A stretch of 51,752 nt of DNA from Ardenticatenaceae bacterium (GCA_020634215.1 JACKCD010000040.1:1-51752), one strand, 5' to 3'; counted from the stretch's first letter, positions 8,308 through 17,827 are shown. A program made the numbers and translations. Notes: generated from the letters alone by a model not told the origin.

Positions 8308-9303
8308 ATGGACATTTTTACTGAGCCACTTGACCCCGAAGACGTGCGCTTGTTTAGCGGCCGTTCTAACCCGGAGTTGGCACAGGGTATCGCTGATTTA
8401 CTAGGCATTCCCTTAGCCGAAACCCACTTTGCCCGCTTTAGCAACGACAATCTCTATGTGCAGCTTGGTGCCAGCGTCCGCAGCCGCAAAGTCTACATTG
8501 TGCAATCGCTGGTGCCGCCTGTGAGTGACCATCTGGTTGAACTGCTGATGATGCTCGACATTGCCAAAGGGGCAGCCGCCCGCGAGGTTCACGCCGTCAT
8601 CCCCTACTTTTCCTATGCCCGTTCCGACAAAAAAGATGCGCCGCGTATCTCGATTACGGCGCGGCTGGTGGCTGACCTGTTGGCAACGGCCGGTGCCACC
8701 CATGTCATGACCATGCGGCTGCACTCGGCGCAGGCACACGGCTTTTTCAGCATGCCGGCCGACCCCCTCACAGCGCGGGGGTTGTTTGTGGATTATTTTC
8801 AGCAGCACCAGTTTGACCCGGCCGATACGGTGGTGGTTGCGCCAGATGTGGGTAGTGCTAAGTCGGCCGGCCGCTTTGCCGAATCGTTGGGGCTGCCCGT
8901 TGCCGCTGCCTACAAAACCCGTTTGTCCGATAGCCAGGTTCACATTGGTGGGCTGGTGGGGCGGCAGGTGCGCGGCTTTAGACGAGCCATCATCCATGAT
9001 GATGAAATTGCCACCGGGGGCACAGTGGTGGAATTATGCCGTTTGCTGCTGGATAATGGCGTGGAAGATATTTACTTGGTCTGCACCCACGGGCTGTTTT
9101 TGGGCAAGGCCAAGGAGCGACTGGGAGCCATTCCGCAAATTCGGGAAATTGTTAGCACCGACACGGTGCCGCTACCTGAAGAGCGGCGTTTGCCAAACAT
9201 GGTCACCCTGTCATCGGCACCCGTTTTTGCCGGGGCCATTCGCCACAACTATTTTCGGCGCTCAATTGGCGAATTTTTCGCCTTTTGGGATGAAGAGAGA
9301 TAG
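8308..9303 (+). CDS. prs: ribose-phosphate pyrophosphokinase
   Basis: Makes PRPP from ribose 5-phosphate and ATP for histidine, nucleotide and NAD synthesis. The 331-residue protein has L-F-S-G-R-S-N-P-E-L at the N terminus, I-P-Y-F-S-Y-A-R-S-D-K-K-D, S-I-T-A-R-L-V-A-D-L-L, H-S-A-Q-A-H-G-F-F, and a PRPP-binding loop H-D-D-E-I-A-T-G-G-T. The loop (D-D-E-I-A-T-G-G) differs from the common D-D-M-I-D-T-A-G, so it is a divergent member. GGAGGAGG lies 9 nt before ATG 8308, the strongest ribosome-binding site in the region; an in-frame upstream ATG would lie before it. Confidence 0.88.
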   Translation: MDIFTEPLDPEDVRLFSGRSNPELAQGIADLLGIPLAETHFARFSNDNLYVQLGASVRSRKVYIVQSLVPPVSDHLVELLMMLDIAKGAAAREVHAVIPYFSYARSDKKDAPRISITARLVADLLATAGATHVMTMRLHSAQAHGFFSMPADPLTARGLFVDYFQQHQFDPADTVVVAPDVGSAKSAGRFAESLGLPVAAAYKTRLSDSQVHIGGLVGRQVRGFRRAIIHDDEIATGGTVVELCRLLLDNGVEDIYLVCTHGLFLGKAKERLGAIPQIREIVSTDTVPLPEERRLPNMVTLSSAPVFAGAIRHNYFRRSIGEFFAFWDEER

Positions 9304-9314
9304 CGTCTCAGATT

Positions 9315-9348
9315 AAGTGCGCTGCACCGCAACCGGTGCAACGCACTT
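9315..9348. terminator. hairpin between convergent prs and pcs-like genes
   Basis: Inverted repeat with 14-bp arms, one mismatch and a 6-nt loop, immediately after the prs stop and before the stop of the convergent gene. It has no T-tract but its position suits a shared terminator. Confidence 0.6.
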
Positions 9349-9357
9349 GACCAGCCA

Positions 9358-10092
9358 TTAGCCAAACTGCTGTGATTCTTTATTTTCGTTGGTCAGGTAG
9401 ACGCTTAGCCCCACGTAGTAGGCCACGTAGAGGAGTGACCCCCAAATTAGCCCCTGGCGGATGATGGGGTATTGTGCCAGGGCCACCAGCAACATGCCGC
9501 CCCAGACAACGCCCAATAACACGGTGGTGCGCTGGAAGCGGGTGGTGCGTGATGGGTAAACGTATTTAATGGGAACGAAAATGAGATAGGTGCAGAGCAA
9601 GATAGCTAATAAATTGGCAACTGGATGAAGCTCTAGCATAAATAGATAAAAGACGACAACGTTCCAATACGAGGGGAAGCCGGTAAAAAAGTGGTCTTCT
9701 GTTTTGGCGTTTGCCTGTGAAAATTGATAGGCGGAGGCCAAAACAACCAGGCTGGGGGCAATAACGGCAAAAATACCGGGCAGCAGATCGGCTCGGTAAA
9801 GCAGGAGGGCCGGTGCCACAACATAGGTTTGGTAATCAATAATGTTGTCTAGCAGCCCCCCGTCAAAGCCGGGCAGCATCCCCTTAACCTGAAAATAGCG
9901 GGCTAGAACCCCGTCCACACTATCCACGACGACGGCAATGACCAACCAGATAAAGGCGGCTTGCCATCGCGCTTCCATAATGGCGATGATGGCTAGTAAA
10001 CCCCAAACCGCGCCCGTTGCTGTGAAGAGATGGACACCCCAGGCATACCACAGCTTTCGTTTGTACATTGTTTTGCTATTTTTTCCAGTCAT
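9358..10092 (-). CDS. pcs: CDP-alcohol phosphatidyltransferase, phosphatidylcholine synthase-like
   Basis: A 244-residue polytopic membrane protein with about six to eight hydrophobic segments. The motif V-D-G-V-L-A-R near residue 58, then P-G-F-D-G-G-L-L-D-N-I-I-D-Y and T-Y-V-V-A-P, matches the CDP-alcohol phosphotransferase signature in the form seen in Pcs (CDP-diacylglycerol plus choline to phosphatidylcholine). Choline specificity is inferred from that form of the motif. The ATG at 10092 gives an N-terminal tail; a second ATG at 10068 is also possible. It is convergent with prs and not part of an obvious lipid operon. Confidence 0.75.
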   Translation of the reverse strand: MTGKNSKTMYKRKLWYAWGVHLFTATGAVWGLLAIIAIMEARWQAAFIWLVIAVVVDSVDGVLARYFQVKGMLPGFDGGLLDNIIDYQTYVVAPALLLYRADLLPGIFAVIAPSLVVLASAYQFSQANAKTEDHFFTGFPSYWNVVVFYLFMLELHPVANLLAILLCTYLIFVPIKYVYPSRTTRFQRTTVLLGVVWGGMLLVALAQYPIIRQGLIWGSLLYVAYYVGLSVYLTNENKESQQFG

Positions 10093-10272
10093 ACTTCACT
10101 CTTTTTTAGGATTTTTTAGCCCGGCAGTTTGTTGACCAGTGCTTGACTATGATTATCCAAAAAGTGGGGTGGGAGGCAAGTATGTTGTGGAATTGATTAA
10201 GGAAGGCCGTTTTGAAAGGGGATTGGAGATTGGCGCTTGTGAACCTTTACCAATCGCTATTTATCAAGAGGG

Positions 10273-11241
10273 CTAGGGTGTGTTTGCGTATTGCTGCACA
10301 AGTTGGGTGGCGAGGTGGTGGAGGTGGTGGCGCAGGGTGGGTGGGTGGAGGATGTCAACGGCCGTTCCCAGCCCCATTAACCGTTGCCCGGCCTCTTCCA
10401 ACGAGGCAAATGAGAGGGTGAGATGCAGCCGGCCGTGGTCGTCGCTGGGGGCGGCGGCAACAAGGGGGTGAATGGCATCGCCCAGCAGGTGGCTGAGGGG
10501 GAGGACGCCGGCCGGAGACACGGCTAGGGTGACGCTGACTTTTTCCCGCTGCTGCTCCACTCGTTCGGACCAGCTTTGCCAGAATGTTTGCAAATTGAAG
10601 TTGGTGGGGCGGGTAAAACGGCCGTTTGTCATCTCCGCTTCCATCACCCGCGACACCCGAAACACCTGGGTAAACTGCCCGCCCGCTACCACATACCAGG
10701 TGCTGGCCTTAGCAACCAGCCCATACGGGTCAATTAACCGTTTAACCCACTGCCCGTCGCCGCGCCGGTACTGCATCCGCACCCGCCGCTCTGTCCAAAT
10801 GGCATCTTGCAGCAGGCGCAGGTAGGGAACCGGCTCGGCCGGCTGAAACCACGGTTCAGGGTCAAGGTGCAGCCGCTGCTGTACGGCAGCGGCATCTTGT
10901 TGAAAGGGGAGGGGCAAAGCGGCCGTTAATTTTCGCAGTGCCGCCTCAGCCTCCTTTTCCACGCCCAAATCAGCCACCAGCCCCGGCACCGTAAACATAA
11001 ACAGCGCCCGCACTTCGTTTTCGTTTAGCCCGGTGAGGTTGGTGCGGTAGCTTTCCAGCAGCATACAGCCGCCGCTGGGGCCGCGCTCGGCATAGACGGG
11101 CACCCCGGCGGTGCTCAGGGCATCGAGGTCGCGGTAGATGGTGCGGGTGGAGACTTCCAGCGTTTCGCCCAATTGCTGGGCGGTCATCTGGCCTTTTGTT
11201 TGCAAAAGCATTAATATTGATAGAAGTCGGTCTGCTCGCAT
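10273..11241 (-). CDS. WYL-domain transcriptional regulator
   Basis: A 322-residue DNA-binding regulator. An N-terminal DeoR/HTH_11-type winged helix (residues 1-55, including S-T-R-T-I-Y-R-D-L-D-A-L) is followed by a linker and a WYL domain around residues 140-215 (D-P-Y-G-L-V-A-K-A-S-T-W-Y-V-V-A-G). WYL proteins sense ligands, often nucleic-acid-derived, and include YafY-type repressors. A TAAAAT box at 11250-11255 lies 8 nt before ATG, so the message may be leaderless. The targets are unknown; the kinase gene is divergent. Confidence 0.88.
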   Translation of the reverse strand: MRADRLLSILMLLQTKGQMTAQQLGETLEVSTRTIYRDLDALSTAGVPVYAERGPSGGCMLLESYRTNLTGLNENEVRALFMFTVPGLVADLGVEKEAEAALRKLTAALPLPFQQDAAAVQQRLHLDPEPWFQPAEPVPYLRLLQDAIWTERRVRMQYRRGDGQWVKRLIDPYGLVAKASTWYVVAGGQFTQVFRVSRVMEAEMTNGRFTRPTNFNLQTFWQSWSERVEQQREKVSVTLAVSPAGVLPLSHLLGDAIHPLVAAAPSDDHGRLHLTLSFASLEEAGQRLMGLGTAVDILHPPTLRHHLHHLATQLVQQYANTP

Positions 11242-11249
11242 ACCGTCTA

Positions 11250-11255
11250 ATTTTA
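11250..11255 (-). promoter_or_regulatory. -10 box of the WYL regulator (leaderless candidate)
   Basis: TAAAAT on the minus strand ends 8 nt before the ATG at 11241. I see no convincing -35 box. Confidence 0.4.
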
Positions 11256-11308
11256 CCGGATAAAGGCAAGCATGGTGTAACTCCTGGAAAAGTTACCGAC
11301 AAAGACCA

Positions 11309-11400
11309 GTCATTCCCCCACTTTCGTGAGGGCCGGCTCCGTGAAGGCGGGAATCCATGCTTATGCTCAAGATAGGTACCCGCCTACGTGGGTATGACAC
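11309..11400. repeat. REP-like element (cattccc...gggaatcca / acccgcctacg type)
   Basis: Two linked imperfect hairpins: one from cattccc to gggaatcc, the other from tacccgcctac to gtgggtatga. A cleaner copy of the same unit is at 20018-20083. The element abuts the start of the histidine kinase gene. Confidence 0.7.
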
Positions 11401-11414
11401 CTGACAGTTACAGC

Positions 11415-13604
11415 ATGGTTATTTTGCGACCGCTCATTACGGCGATCTTGATTTTGAATGGGGCGATTTCGGCGATAACGGCCGTTATTCTCTGGAGCTA
11501 CAAACACACCCGGTTAACTCGCTACGCCTCGGCACTGGTCGCCATGATGTCGGCCGCCACCTTTTTATACGTCCTCGAAATTATTGACTCCACGCTGCCC
11601 ACCAAATTTGTCTGGCACCGCTTTCAATTTATTACCGGCGATGTGGTTGTGCCGGTGCTGTGGCTGGTGTTTGCCCTGGTCTATGCGCGGCGTGACGATT
11701 TGCTGACGAGGCGGAACGTGGTTTTGCTGCTGCTGGTGCCGGTTTTGAGCGTGATTTTTGCTATTTTTAATGAGCCATTGCAGCTTATTTGGGTCAGCGA
11801 GTATGTGGGGCCAGCCCCGATCTATGATGTGCGCTCGGTGGGGTTTGGTGGTTGGAGCTTTGTCCATGTGGCCTGGGTCTATCTGGTCACGATTGCCTCC
11901 GTTTATTTGCTGTTGCAGGCGATGGGGCGAGCGCCGGAGGTGTATCGGGCGCAGGTGCGGGCATTGGTGTTGGCAATGGTGCTGCCGATTTTGGCTGGCT
12001 ACCTGAATGTGCCGATGCCCGATTTGCCGGTGCGGTTGATTCCGGTGGCAATTAGCTTTGGTGGGCTGCTGGTGGTGTGGAGCTTTATGCGCTACCGGCT
12101 GTTGGAGCTAACGCCGATTGCGCGGGATGTGATTTTGGAGAGTATGCAGGATGGGGTGCTGGTGCTGGATGCGGAGAACCGAGTGCTGGATGTGAACCAA
12201 ACGGCCGTTTCCTTTTTTAACATCTCCACCCGGCAGATGATTGGGCAGCCGATTGACCAACTTGTGGACAACTGGGGGCGGCTGGCGGGGCGGCTGATGC
12301 GGCCAGAGCGGCAGGGGCAGTTGGTGGTGAACGGCCGTTCCTTTGATGTCACATCCGTCCAGCTTCGCAACCAGGAGCAAGAAGCCATTGGCTCCATTCT
12401 CACCCTGCGCGACATTACCCAGCAGCGGCTGTTGGAAGAAGAGTTCCGGCAGGCGCAAAAGATGGAAGCACTGGGGCTGCTAACCGGCGGCGTGGCCCAT
12501 GACCTCAACAATGTGCTAACTGTGATTCGCAGCTATACCGATCTGCTGCTGCATGAGCGGACGGGGCTGGAGATGCGCCCCCGCCGTTATGCCGAGGCGG
12601 TCAAAAAGGCCAGCTTGCAGGCTAGTGAACTGGTGCAGCAGCTATTGAGCTTTAGCCGCAAACAGGTGTGGGAGCCAAAGCTGGTGAATCTCAACGAGCT
12701 GGTTGAGGATGTGGTGCAGATGGTGGCGCGGCTGATTGGGGAGCAGATTAAGATAGAGACGAACCTGGTGCGTGACCCGAAGCCGGTGGAGGCGGATCCG
12801 AATCAGTTGCGGCAGTTGATTTTGAATTTGGCGATTAATGCCCGCGACGCGATGCCGCAAGGGGGAACGTTGACGCTGCGGACGCAGCATTGTCATGCGG
12901 GGGATGGGATGCAGACGATGAACGGCCGTTTGGCTCCCGGTGAGTATGCCGTCTTGGCGGTGCAAGATACGGGCGTGGGGATGGACGAGGCGCTTCAGCA
13001 GCGTATTTTTGAGCCGTTTTTCACTACCAAGGGCATTGGGCAAGGGACGGGGCTGGGGCTGGCGATTGTGACGGGTGTGGTGGCGCAGGCAGAAGGGGGG
13101 ATTGTGGTGGAGAGTGCGGTGGGGCAGGGAACGACGTTCACCATTTATTTGCCGGTGATGGGAGTGGGGTTGGAAACGGCCGTTGCTGATGCCGACAACA
13201 GCAACACCTGGGCCACCGGCTCCGAGACCATTCTGCTGGCCGAAGACGAAGAAAGCGTGCTGGAACTGGTGGAAGAGGTGCTGGAAGAGCAGGGGTATCA
13301 ACTGCTAACGGCTAAGGACGCAATGGGAGCCATTACCCTCAGCGATGCCTACCCAGGCACCATTGATTTGCTGCTGACCGATGTGATCATGCCGGGCATG
13401 AACGGCCGTGAACTGGCCGAATCACTCCGTGCGGCTCGCCCCAGTATCAAAATTTTATATATGTCTGGCTATACCCGCGACGTGCTGGCGCAAAACCTGA
13501 ACTTGGATCACCCAGTACGCCTGCTTCGCAAGCCGTTTACCCCCGAAGAATTGGTCAATTATGTCCGCGACGTGCTGGACAATGACACCCTGACCTACCC
13601 CTAA
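11415..13604 (+). CDS. hybrid histidine kinase (7TM-PAS-HisKA-HATPase-receiver)
   Basis: Membrane sensor kinase of about 729 residues. About seven hydrophobic helices fill residues 1-225 (the N-terminal 7TM region of histidine kinases), followed by PAS (about 235-335), HisKA with V-A-H-D-L-N-N (phospho-His near 362), and HATPase_c with N-A-R-D-A-M, D-T-G-V-G-M, F-E-P-F-F-T-T-K and G-T-G-L-G-L-A. The C-terminal receiver has L-A-E-D-E-E and phospho-Asp in L-L-T-D-V-I-M-P (near 656). There is no DNA-binding output domain, so the receiver probably passes phosphate on or modulates the kinase. I used ATG 11415; earlier in-frame starts at 11388 and 11394 lie in the repeat. No clear ribosome-binding site is seen. 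Confidence 0.9.
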   Translation: MVILRPLITAILILNGAISAITAVILWSYKHTRLTRYASALVAMMSAATFLYVLEIIDSTLPTKFVWHRFQFITGDVVVPVLWLVFALVYARRDDLLTRRNVVLLLLVPVLSVIFAIFNEPLQLIWVSEYVGPAPIYDVRSVGFGGWSFVHVAWVYLVTIASVYLLLQAMGRAPEVYRAQVRALVLAMVLPILAGYLNVPMPDLPVRLIPVAISFGGLLVVWSFMRYRLLELTPIARDVILESMQDGVLVLDAENRVLDVNQTAVSFFNISTRQMIGQPIDQLVDNWGRLAGRLMRPERQGQLVVNGRSFDVTSVQLRNQEQEAIGSILTLRDITQQRLLEEEFRQAQKMEALGLLTGGVAHDLNNVLTVIRSYTDLLLHERTGLEMRPRRYAEAVKKASLQASELVQQLLSFSRKQVWEPKLVNLNELVEDVVQMVARLIGEQIKIETNLVRDPKPVEADPNQLRQLILNLAINARDAMPQGGTLTLRTQHCHAGDGMQTMNGRLAPGEYAVLAVQDTGVGMDEALQQRIFEPFFTTKGIGQGTGLGLAIVTGVVAQAEGGIVVESAVGQGTTFTIYLPVMGVGLETAVADADNSNTWATGSETILLAEDEESVLELVEEVLEEQGYQLLTAKDAMGAITLSDAYPGTIDLLLTDVIMPGMNGRELAESLRAARPSIKILYMSGYTRDVLAQNLNLDHPVRLLRKPFTPEELVNYVRDVLDNDTLTYP

Positions 13605-13709
13605 CAATCTGTTAACTCATTGGATCACAAGCGTTAACATCCCGTTGACCGTCGCTTAAACAGATCGCCTTATCCTCCAAGCAAATGAAGACTTGGAGGA
13701 TATTGCATT

Positions 13710-16652
13710 TTGAGAAAAAATCTGTTTTGGCGTAGCGCACTGATCTTGGCTACGCCTATCGTTATTGCAACTGTTCTGGCTGTGATCCTTAGCCCGATGA
13801 TGGCATTGGCAAATGGAGAAACGGCCGTTTTCCCCTTACCCGTCCCCACGCACACAACCATCATCACCCCCACCGCCACCAACCGCGTGGCGCTAAACCT
13901 GTTGGGGCGGTATGACAGTGGTATTGGGGAAGGAGGTGCCGAAATTGTTGCCCATGACCCCGGCAGCCAGCGTTTGTATGTCGTTAATGCTGGTGAGGTT
14001 ACAATTGATCTGCTTGATGTGAGCAACCCCCTTTCCCCCACCCTTGTGACCCAAATCCCCATTTCGCCCACCTATGGTGGCGGTGTGAACAGCGTCGCTG
14101 TCTATGATGGCTTGCTGGTGGCGGCGGTGCAAGCTTTGGATAAGCAGGCACCGGGGCAGGCAGTCTTTTTTGATGCCGATGGCGTGTTTTTGCAAGCTGT
14201 ACCGGTGGGAGCCTTACCGGACATGATTACCTTTACGCCCGACAGCCAAAAGGTGCTGGTGGCAAACGAAGGTGAGCCAAATGATGACTACACCGTTGAC
14301 CCCGAAGGGTCGGTGAGCATTATTGACCTGAGCAATGGGGTGGCGAATGCGACGGTGACAACGGCCGATTTTACCGCCTGGAACGGCCGTTCTGCCGAGC
14401 TGCAAGCAAAGGGCGTTCGCATTTACCCCACCGTCACCATGACCAGCACCGTGGCACAAGACCTGGAGCCAGAATACATCTCCATTTCCCCCGATGGGGC
14501 GACGGCGTTTGTGACGCTGCAAGAGGCCAACGCCTTTGGCGTGGTGGATATTGCCACCGCTACCGTGCGCGACATTTTGCCGCTGGGCTACAAAGACCAC
14601 AGTCAAGGCCCCGCTGCAATTCACAATTATCCGTTTACCACTTTGCCAGACCTGGGTCTAACCGAGGGCGGGCAGACGATTAAGCTGGGTGGGCTGTCGG
14701 GGCTGTGGTTTGAGGGGATGGATGCCGCCACGGGTGAATACCACTTTGCCACCATTCCTGATCGCGGGCCAAATGGCGCACCAACGGATGTGGACAACGA
14801 TGGACAGGACGAACGGCCGTTTGCCCTCCCCGACTACCAAGCCCGCGTCATTCGCTTTGCCCTCAACCCCGCCAGCGGTGAAATTCGCATTTTGGACGAA
14901 ATTTTCCTGACACGCCCCGACGGCACCACCCCCATCACCGGTTTGCCCAACATCCCCGGCGTAGATGAGGAACCCGTTGACCTGCTGGGCAACCCTCTGC
15001 CCTATGACGAACTGGGGGCCGATATGGAAGGGATTGTCGTTGCCCCCAATGGCGATTTTTGGATGGTGGATGAATATCGGCCGGCGATCTACCACTTCGA
15101 CCCCGATGGGGTTCTCATTGCCCGCTATGTGCCACAGGGAACGGCCGCTTTAGCCAACCCACCACAACCCGTTGGCACCTATGGCAGCGAAACCCTGCCC
15201 ACCGAATACGCCACCCGCCGCAGCAACCGTGGTTTTGAGGCGATGGCACTCGACACCGACAGCGGCATTCTCTATGCCTTTATCCAAACCCCATTAGCCA
15301 ACCCCAACCGGGCTGCATCCGATAACTCAGACGTGATTCGGGTGCTGGGGATTGACCCCGCCGACGGCACGCCGGTGGCCGAATATGTTTACCTGCTGGA
15401 AGGGTCTGACTATCGCTCGGACAAGGTGGACAAGATTGGCGACGCGGTGTATGCCGGTGGCGGCAAGTTCTTTGTCGTCGAACGGGATTCGGCTGTGGGG
15501 TCAACGGGTAAAAAGTTTGTCTTTGCAGTGGATTTGCTGGGAGCGACCAACTTGCTCAGTGGCTCTGCCCCGGCATTGCTGCCCGGCATGACGTTGGAGC
15601 AGCACCAGGCTGATGAATTTGCTCTGCTGGGGATTCAGCCGTTGCATAAGCGCAAGGTGCTGAATTTGCCCTCGCTGGGGTATCTGGCGGGTGACAAGCC
15701 GGAGGGGTTGACACTGCTGCCAAACGGCCGTTTAGCCGTCCTTAACGACAACGACTTTGGCCTGCTCGACGAACCCATCCCCGGCGACGGTACGGTGGCA
15801 CTCAATCCCAACCCGACCAGCACCACCCTCGGCATCATCAGCTTTGGTGCAGGCAACGGGCTGGATGCCAGCGATGTGGATGGCCCTGAGGTGGAAGGCG
15901 AAGCAACCGGCCGCATCAACATCCAAAACTGGCCCGTGTTCGGCAGCTATATGCCCGATGCCGTGGCCTCTTATGCCACTTCTGACGGCAACCACTACTA
16001 TGTGACGGCCAACGAAGGGGACAGCCGTGATTATGGCGGCTTCTCTGAAGAGGAGCGTATCGGTGGCGTGGTGCTGGATGAGACCCGCTTCCCCAATGCG
16101 GCCACCTTGCAAGAGAAGCGCAATTTGGGACGGCTAAAAACGAGCAACCAGTTTGGCGACCTGGATGGCGACGGGGATGTTGACCAGCTTTATAGCTATG
16201 GTGCACGCTCCTTCTCCATCTGGGATGCGTATGGCAACCTGGTGTTTGACAGCGGTGACGATTTTGCCCGCATCACGGCCGACCTCATTCCCGACCGGTT
16301 TAACGCCAACGGGGATGCCAGCAGCTTTGACAGCCGCAGCGATGACAAAGGTGCTGAGCCGGAGGGGGTGGTTGTGGGGCAGATAAATGGCCGTATCTAC
16401 GCCTTTGTCGGTTTGGAACGGGCAGGTGGGGTCATGATCTATGACGTAACCCACCCCTACGCCCCACACTTTGTGGGCTATACCCCGGCCGATGGCGATA
16501 TTAGCCCAGAAGGGGTGGCGTTTGTGGCGGCCGAGGATAGCCCAACGGGTCGTCCGCTGCTGCTGCTGGCGCATGAAATTAGCGGTACGGTTGCCGTTTA
16601 TGAGATTGAAGTGACCTATCAACAATATTTGCCGATGGTGGCAAAGCGTTAA
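13710..16652 (+). CDS. secreted choice-of-anchor I / phytase-like esterase domain protein
   Basis: A 980-residue exported protein. A TTG start at 13710 is preceded by GGAGGA with 9-nt spacing. The signal peptide has M-R-K-N then a long hydrophobic core ending M-A-L-A-N-G. The first part has beta-propeller-like segments with L-V-A-N-E-G-E-P-N-D-D-Y (choice-of-anchor I type). An inserted phytase-like domain follows around residues 320-680 (W-F-E-G-M-D, I-P-D-R-G-P-N-G, D-M-E-G-I-V-V, D-E-Y-R-P-A-I-Y). The choice-of-anchor sequence then resumes (T-A-N-E-G-D-S-R-D-Y). It ends Y-L-P-M-V-A-K-R, a tail resembling those I associate with exported Chloroflexota proteins. Role in phosphate or polymer degradation is only inferred. 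Confidence 0.8.
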   Translation: MRKNLFWRSALILATPIVIATVLAVILSPMMALANGETAVFPLPVPTHTTIITPTATNRVALNLLGRYDSGIGEGGAEIVAHDPGSQRLYVVNAGEVTIDLLDVSNPLSPTLVTQIPISPTYGGGVNSVAVYDGLLVAAVQALDKQAPGQAVFFDADGVFLQAVPVGALPDMITFTPDSQKVLVANEGEPNDDYTVDPEGSVSIIDLSNGVANATVTTADFTAWNGRSAELQAKGVRIYPTVTMTSTVAQDLEPEYISISPDGATAFVTLQEANAFGVVDIATATVRDILPLGYKDHSQGPAAIHNYPFTTLPDLGLTEGGQTIKLGGLSGLWFEGMDAATGEYHFATIPDRGPNGAPTDVDNDGQDERPFALPDYQARVIRFALNPASGEIRILDEIFLTRPDGTTPITGLPNIPGVDEEPVDLLGNPLPYDELGADMEGIVVAPNGDFWMVDEYRPAIYHFDPDGVLIARYVPQGTAALANPPQPVGTYGSETLPTEYATRRSNRGFEAMALDTDSGILYAFIQTPLANPNRAASDNSDVIRVLGIDPADGTPVAEYVYLLEGSDYRSDKVDKIGDAVYAGGGKFFVVERDSAVGSTGKKFVFAVDLLGATNLLSGSAPALLPGMTLEQHQADEFALLGIQPLHKRKVLNLPSLGYLAGDKPEGLTLLPNGRLAVLNDNDFGLLDEPIPGDGTVALNPNPTSTTLGIISFGAGNGLDASDVDGPEVEGEATGRINIQNWPVFGSYMPDAVASYATSDGNHYYVTANEGDSRDYGGFSEEERIGGVVLDETRFPNAATLQEKRNLGRLKTSNQFGDLDGDGDVDQLYSYGARSFSIWDAYGNLVFDSGDDFARITADLIPDRFNANGDASSFDSRSDDKGAEPEGVVVGQINGRIYAFVGLERAGGVMIYDVTHPYAPHFVGYTPADGDISPEGVAFVAAEDSPTGRPLLLLAHEISGTVAVYEIEVTYQQYLPMVAKR

Positions 16653-16660
16653 TCAAGTAG

Positions 16661-16702
16661 GGTGGAGGAACGGCTGACTAACTAAACGGCCGTTCCTCCA
16701 CC
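16661..16702 (+). terminator. terminator hairpin using the AACGGCCGTT palindrome
   Basis: Perfect 13-bp inverted repeat GGTGGAGGAACGG and its complement around a 16-nt loop, 8 nt after the stop of the secreted protein. The right arm overlaps a copy of AACGGCCGTT. A weak A/T run follows. Confidence 0.65.
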
Positions 16703-16850
16703 AAATTGTGTCATCTCGCAAAACCTGGTGTCAGAAAGACATCGGGTACAGGAGCTAATATGTTCGTTTTTTCTGTTCTTTCAATTGTCAGTGCCCTCCT
16801 TGTTATTGGCATTTGTGTTTCTGCGGGGCGGGCGCGACAGGAGTAGTACC

Positions 16851-17624
16851 ATGCACATCTTATTGACCAATGACAATGGCTATACCGCTGCCGGTTTGAC
16901 CCCGCTTGCTAGGGCGCTTCGCTTGTTTGGCAAGGTGACGGTGCTTGTACCAGAGAACGATTGGTCTATGGCCGATAGCACCTTGTCTCAGGAGCCAATG
17001 CGGGTGCGATTGTCCAGCTTGCCCGACGATGGCGGTTCGGTCATTGTCTGTCGGGCAACCCCGTCGGACTGTGTTTCGTATGCCCTGATGGGGTTTTTGT
17101 CGCAGGATGTGGATTTGGTGGTGTCAGGTGTGAATGTGATGCCGACGGCGCACCACCATTTGGCTTATTCGGCGGGGGTAACGGCCGTTACTGAAGCCCT
17201 GATGTTGGGTATCCCCGGTGCGGCTGTTTCGATGCCGGTGGGGTTGGGGGAGGTAGCGTGGCAAACGGCCGTTGATCTCACCTGCCACATCGTCCAGCGG
17301 TTCATCAGCGAAGGCTTTCCCAAACGCCGTTTTTACAATCTCCAGGTTCCTTCCGGCCGCGTGCGCGGCATCCGCCATGCCCAGCAGGATTTACGTGTTT
17401 ACTATGAGCGGCTCGCCTCGCGTCAGGAAATGGAGCGAGATGAGGTGGTACCACCTTTTATCAACGCCACCAGCATGACCTGCGATGAGCCAACGGCCGT
17501 TTTAGCCCAGGGTTATGCCCTCATTACCATGCTCACCCTCAACCCCGTTGCTGCCCAGGCGCTTGCCTCTCCGGTCGCATTGGGACACCAGAGGCAAATG
17601 GCTTATTTGGAGGTTGCCGGATGA
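16851..17624 (+). CDS. surE: SurE-like 5'/3'-nucleotidase
   Basis: Metal-dependent nucleoside-monophosphate phosphatase family, 257 residues. The N terminus M-H-I-L-L-T-N-D-N-G-Y corresponds to the family L-T-N-D-D-G, but the second metal-binding Asp is Asn here. Other blocks fit: A-T-P-S-D-C-V-S-Y-A-L (family G-T-P-x-D-C-V), V-V-S-G-V-N, and A-G-V-T-A-V-T-E-A. AGGAG lies 7 nt before ATG 16851; a longer in-frame start would add a hydrophobic N-terminal stretch without support. The altered Asp makes activity uncertain. It overlaps the next small gene by 4 nt. Confidence 0.82.
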   Translation: MHILLTNDNGYTAAGLTPLARALRLFGKVTVLVPENDWSMADSTLSQEPMRVRLSSLPDDGGSVIVCRATPSDCVSYALMGFLSQDVDLVVSGVNVMPTAHHHLAYSAGVTAVTEALMLGIPGAAVSMPVGLGEVAWQTAVDLTCHIVQRFISEGFPKRRFYNLQVPSGRVRGIRHAQQDLRVYYERLASRQEMERDEVVPPFINATSMTCDEPTAVLAQGYALITMLTLNPVAAQALASPVALGHQRQMAYLEVAG

Positions 17625-17827
17625 TTGTTGACACCCAAGCTCTAGCTCGTGAACAATTTCAAACACAGCTAACCCAGCTGCGACGAGCCATTTTGAAGGA
17701 CGAACCGACGATTCTGTATGATGGCCGGTTTGAAGCCATGATTATTTCCCCCGCTGCCATTCTTGAAGTTGCCTGTAGCCTCGTTGAGCGCCAGGCCAAC
17801 ACACCCCTTTCTTCTTCCCCTCGCTAA
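17621..17827 (+). CDS. small hypothetical protein
   Basis: A 68-residue protein starting at an ATGA overlap with the surE-like gene, so probably translationally coupled. It is largely helical and polar (E-Q-F-Q-T-Q-L-T-Q-L-R-R), with no transmembrane segment, Cys pair or recognisable domain. It may be an accessory of the SurE-like protein, but nothing in its sequence shows a function. Confidence 0.6.
   Translation: MIVDTQALAREQFQTQLTQLRRAILKDEPTILYDGRFEAMIISPAAILEVACSLVERQANTPLSSSPR

Noticed and set aside
16728..16850. N-terminal extension of the SurE-like protein with a hydrophobic segment
   Set aside because: AGGAG sits before ATG 16851, where the conserved family N terminus begins.
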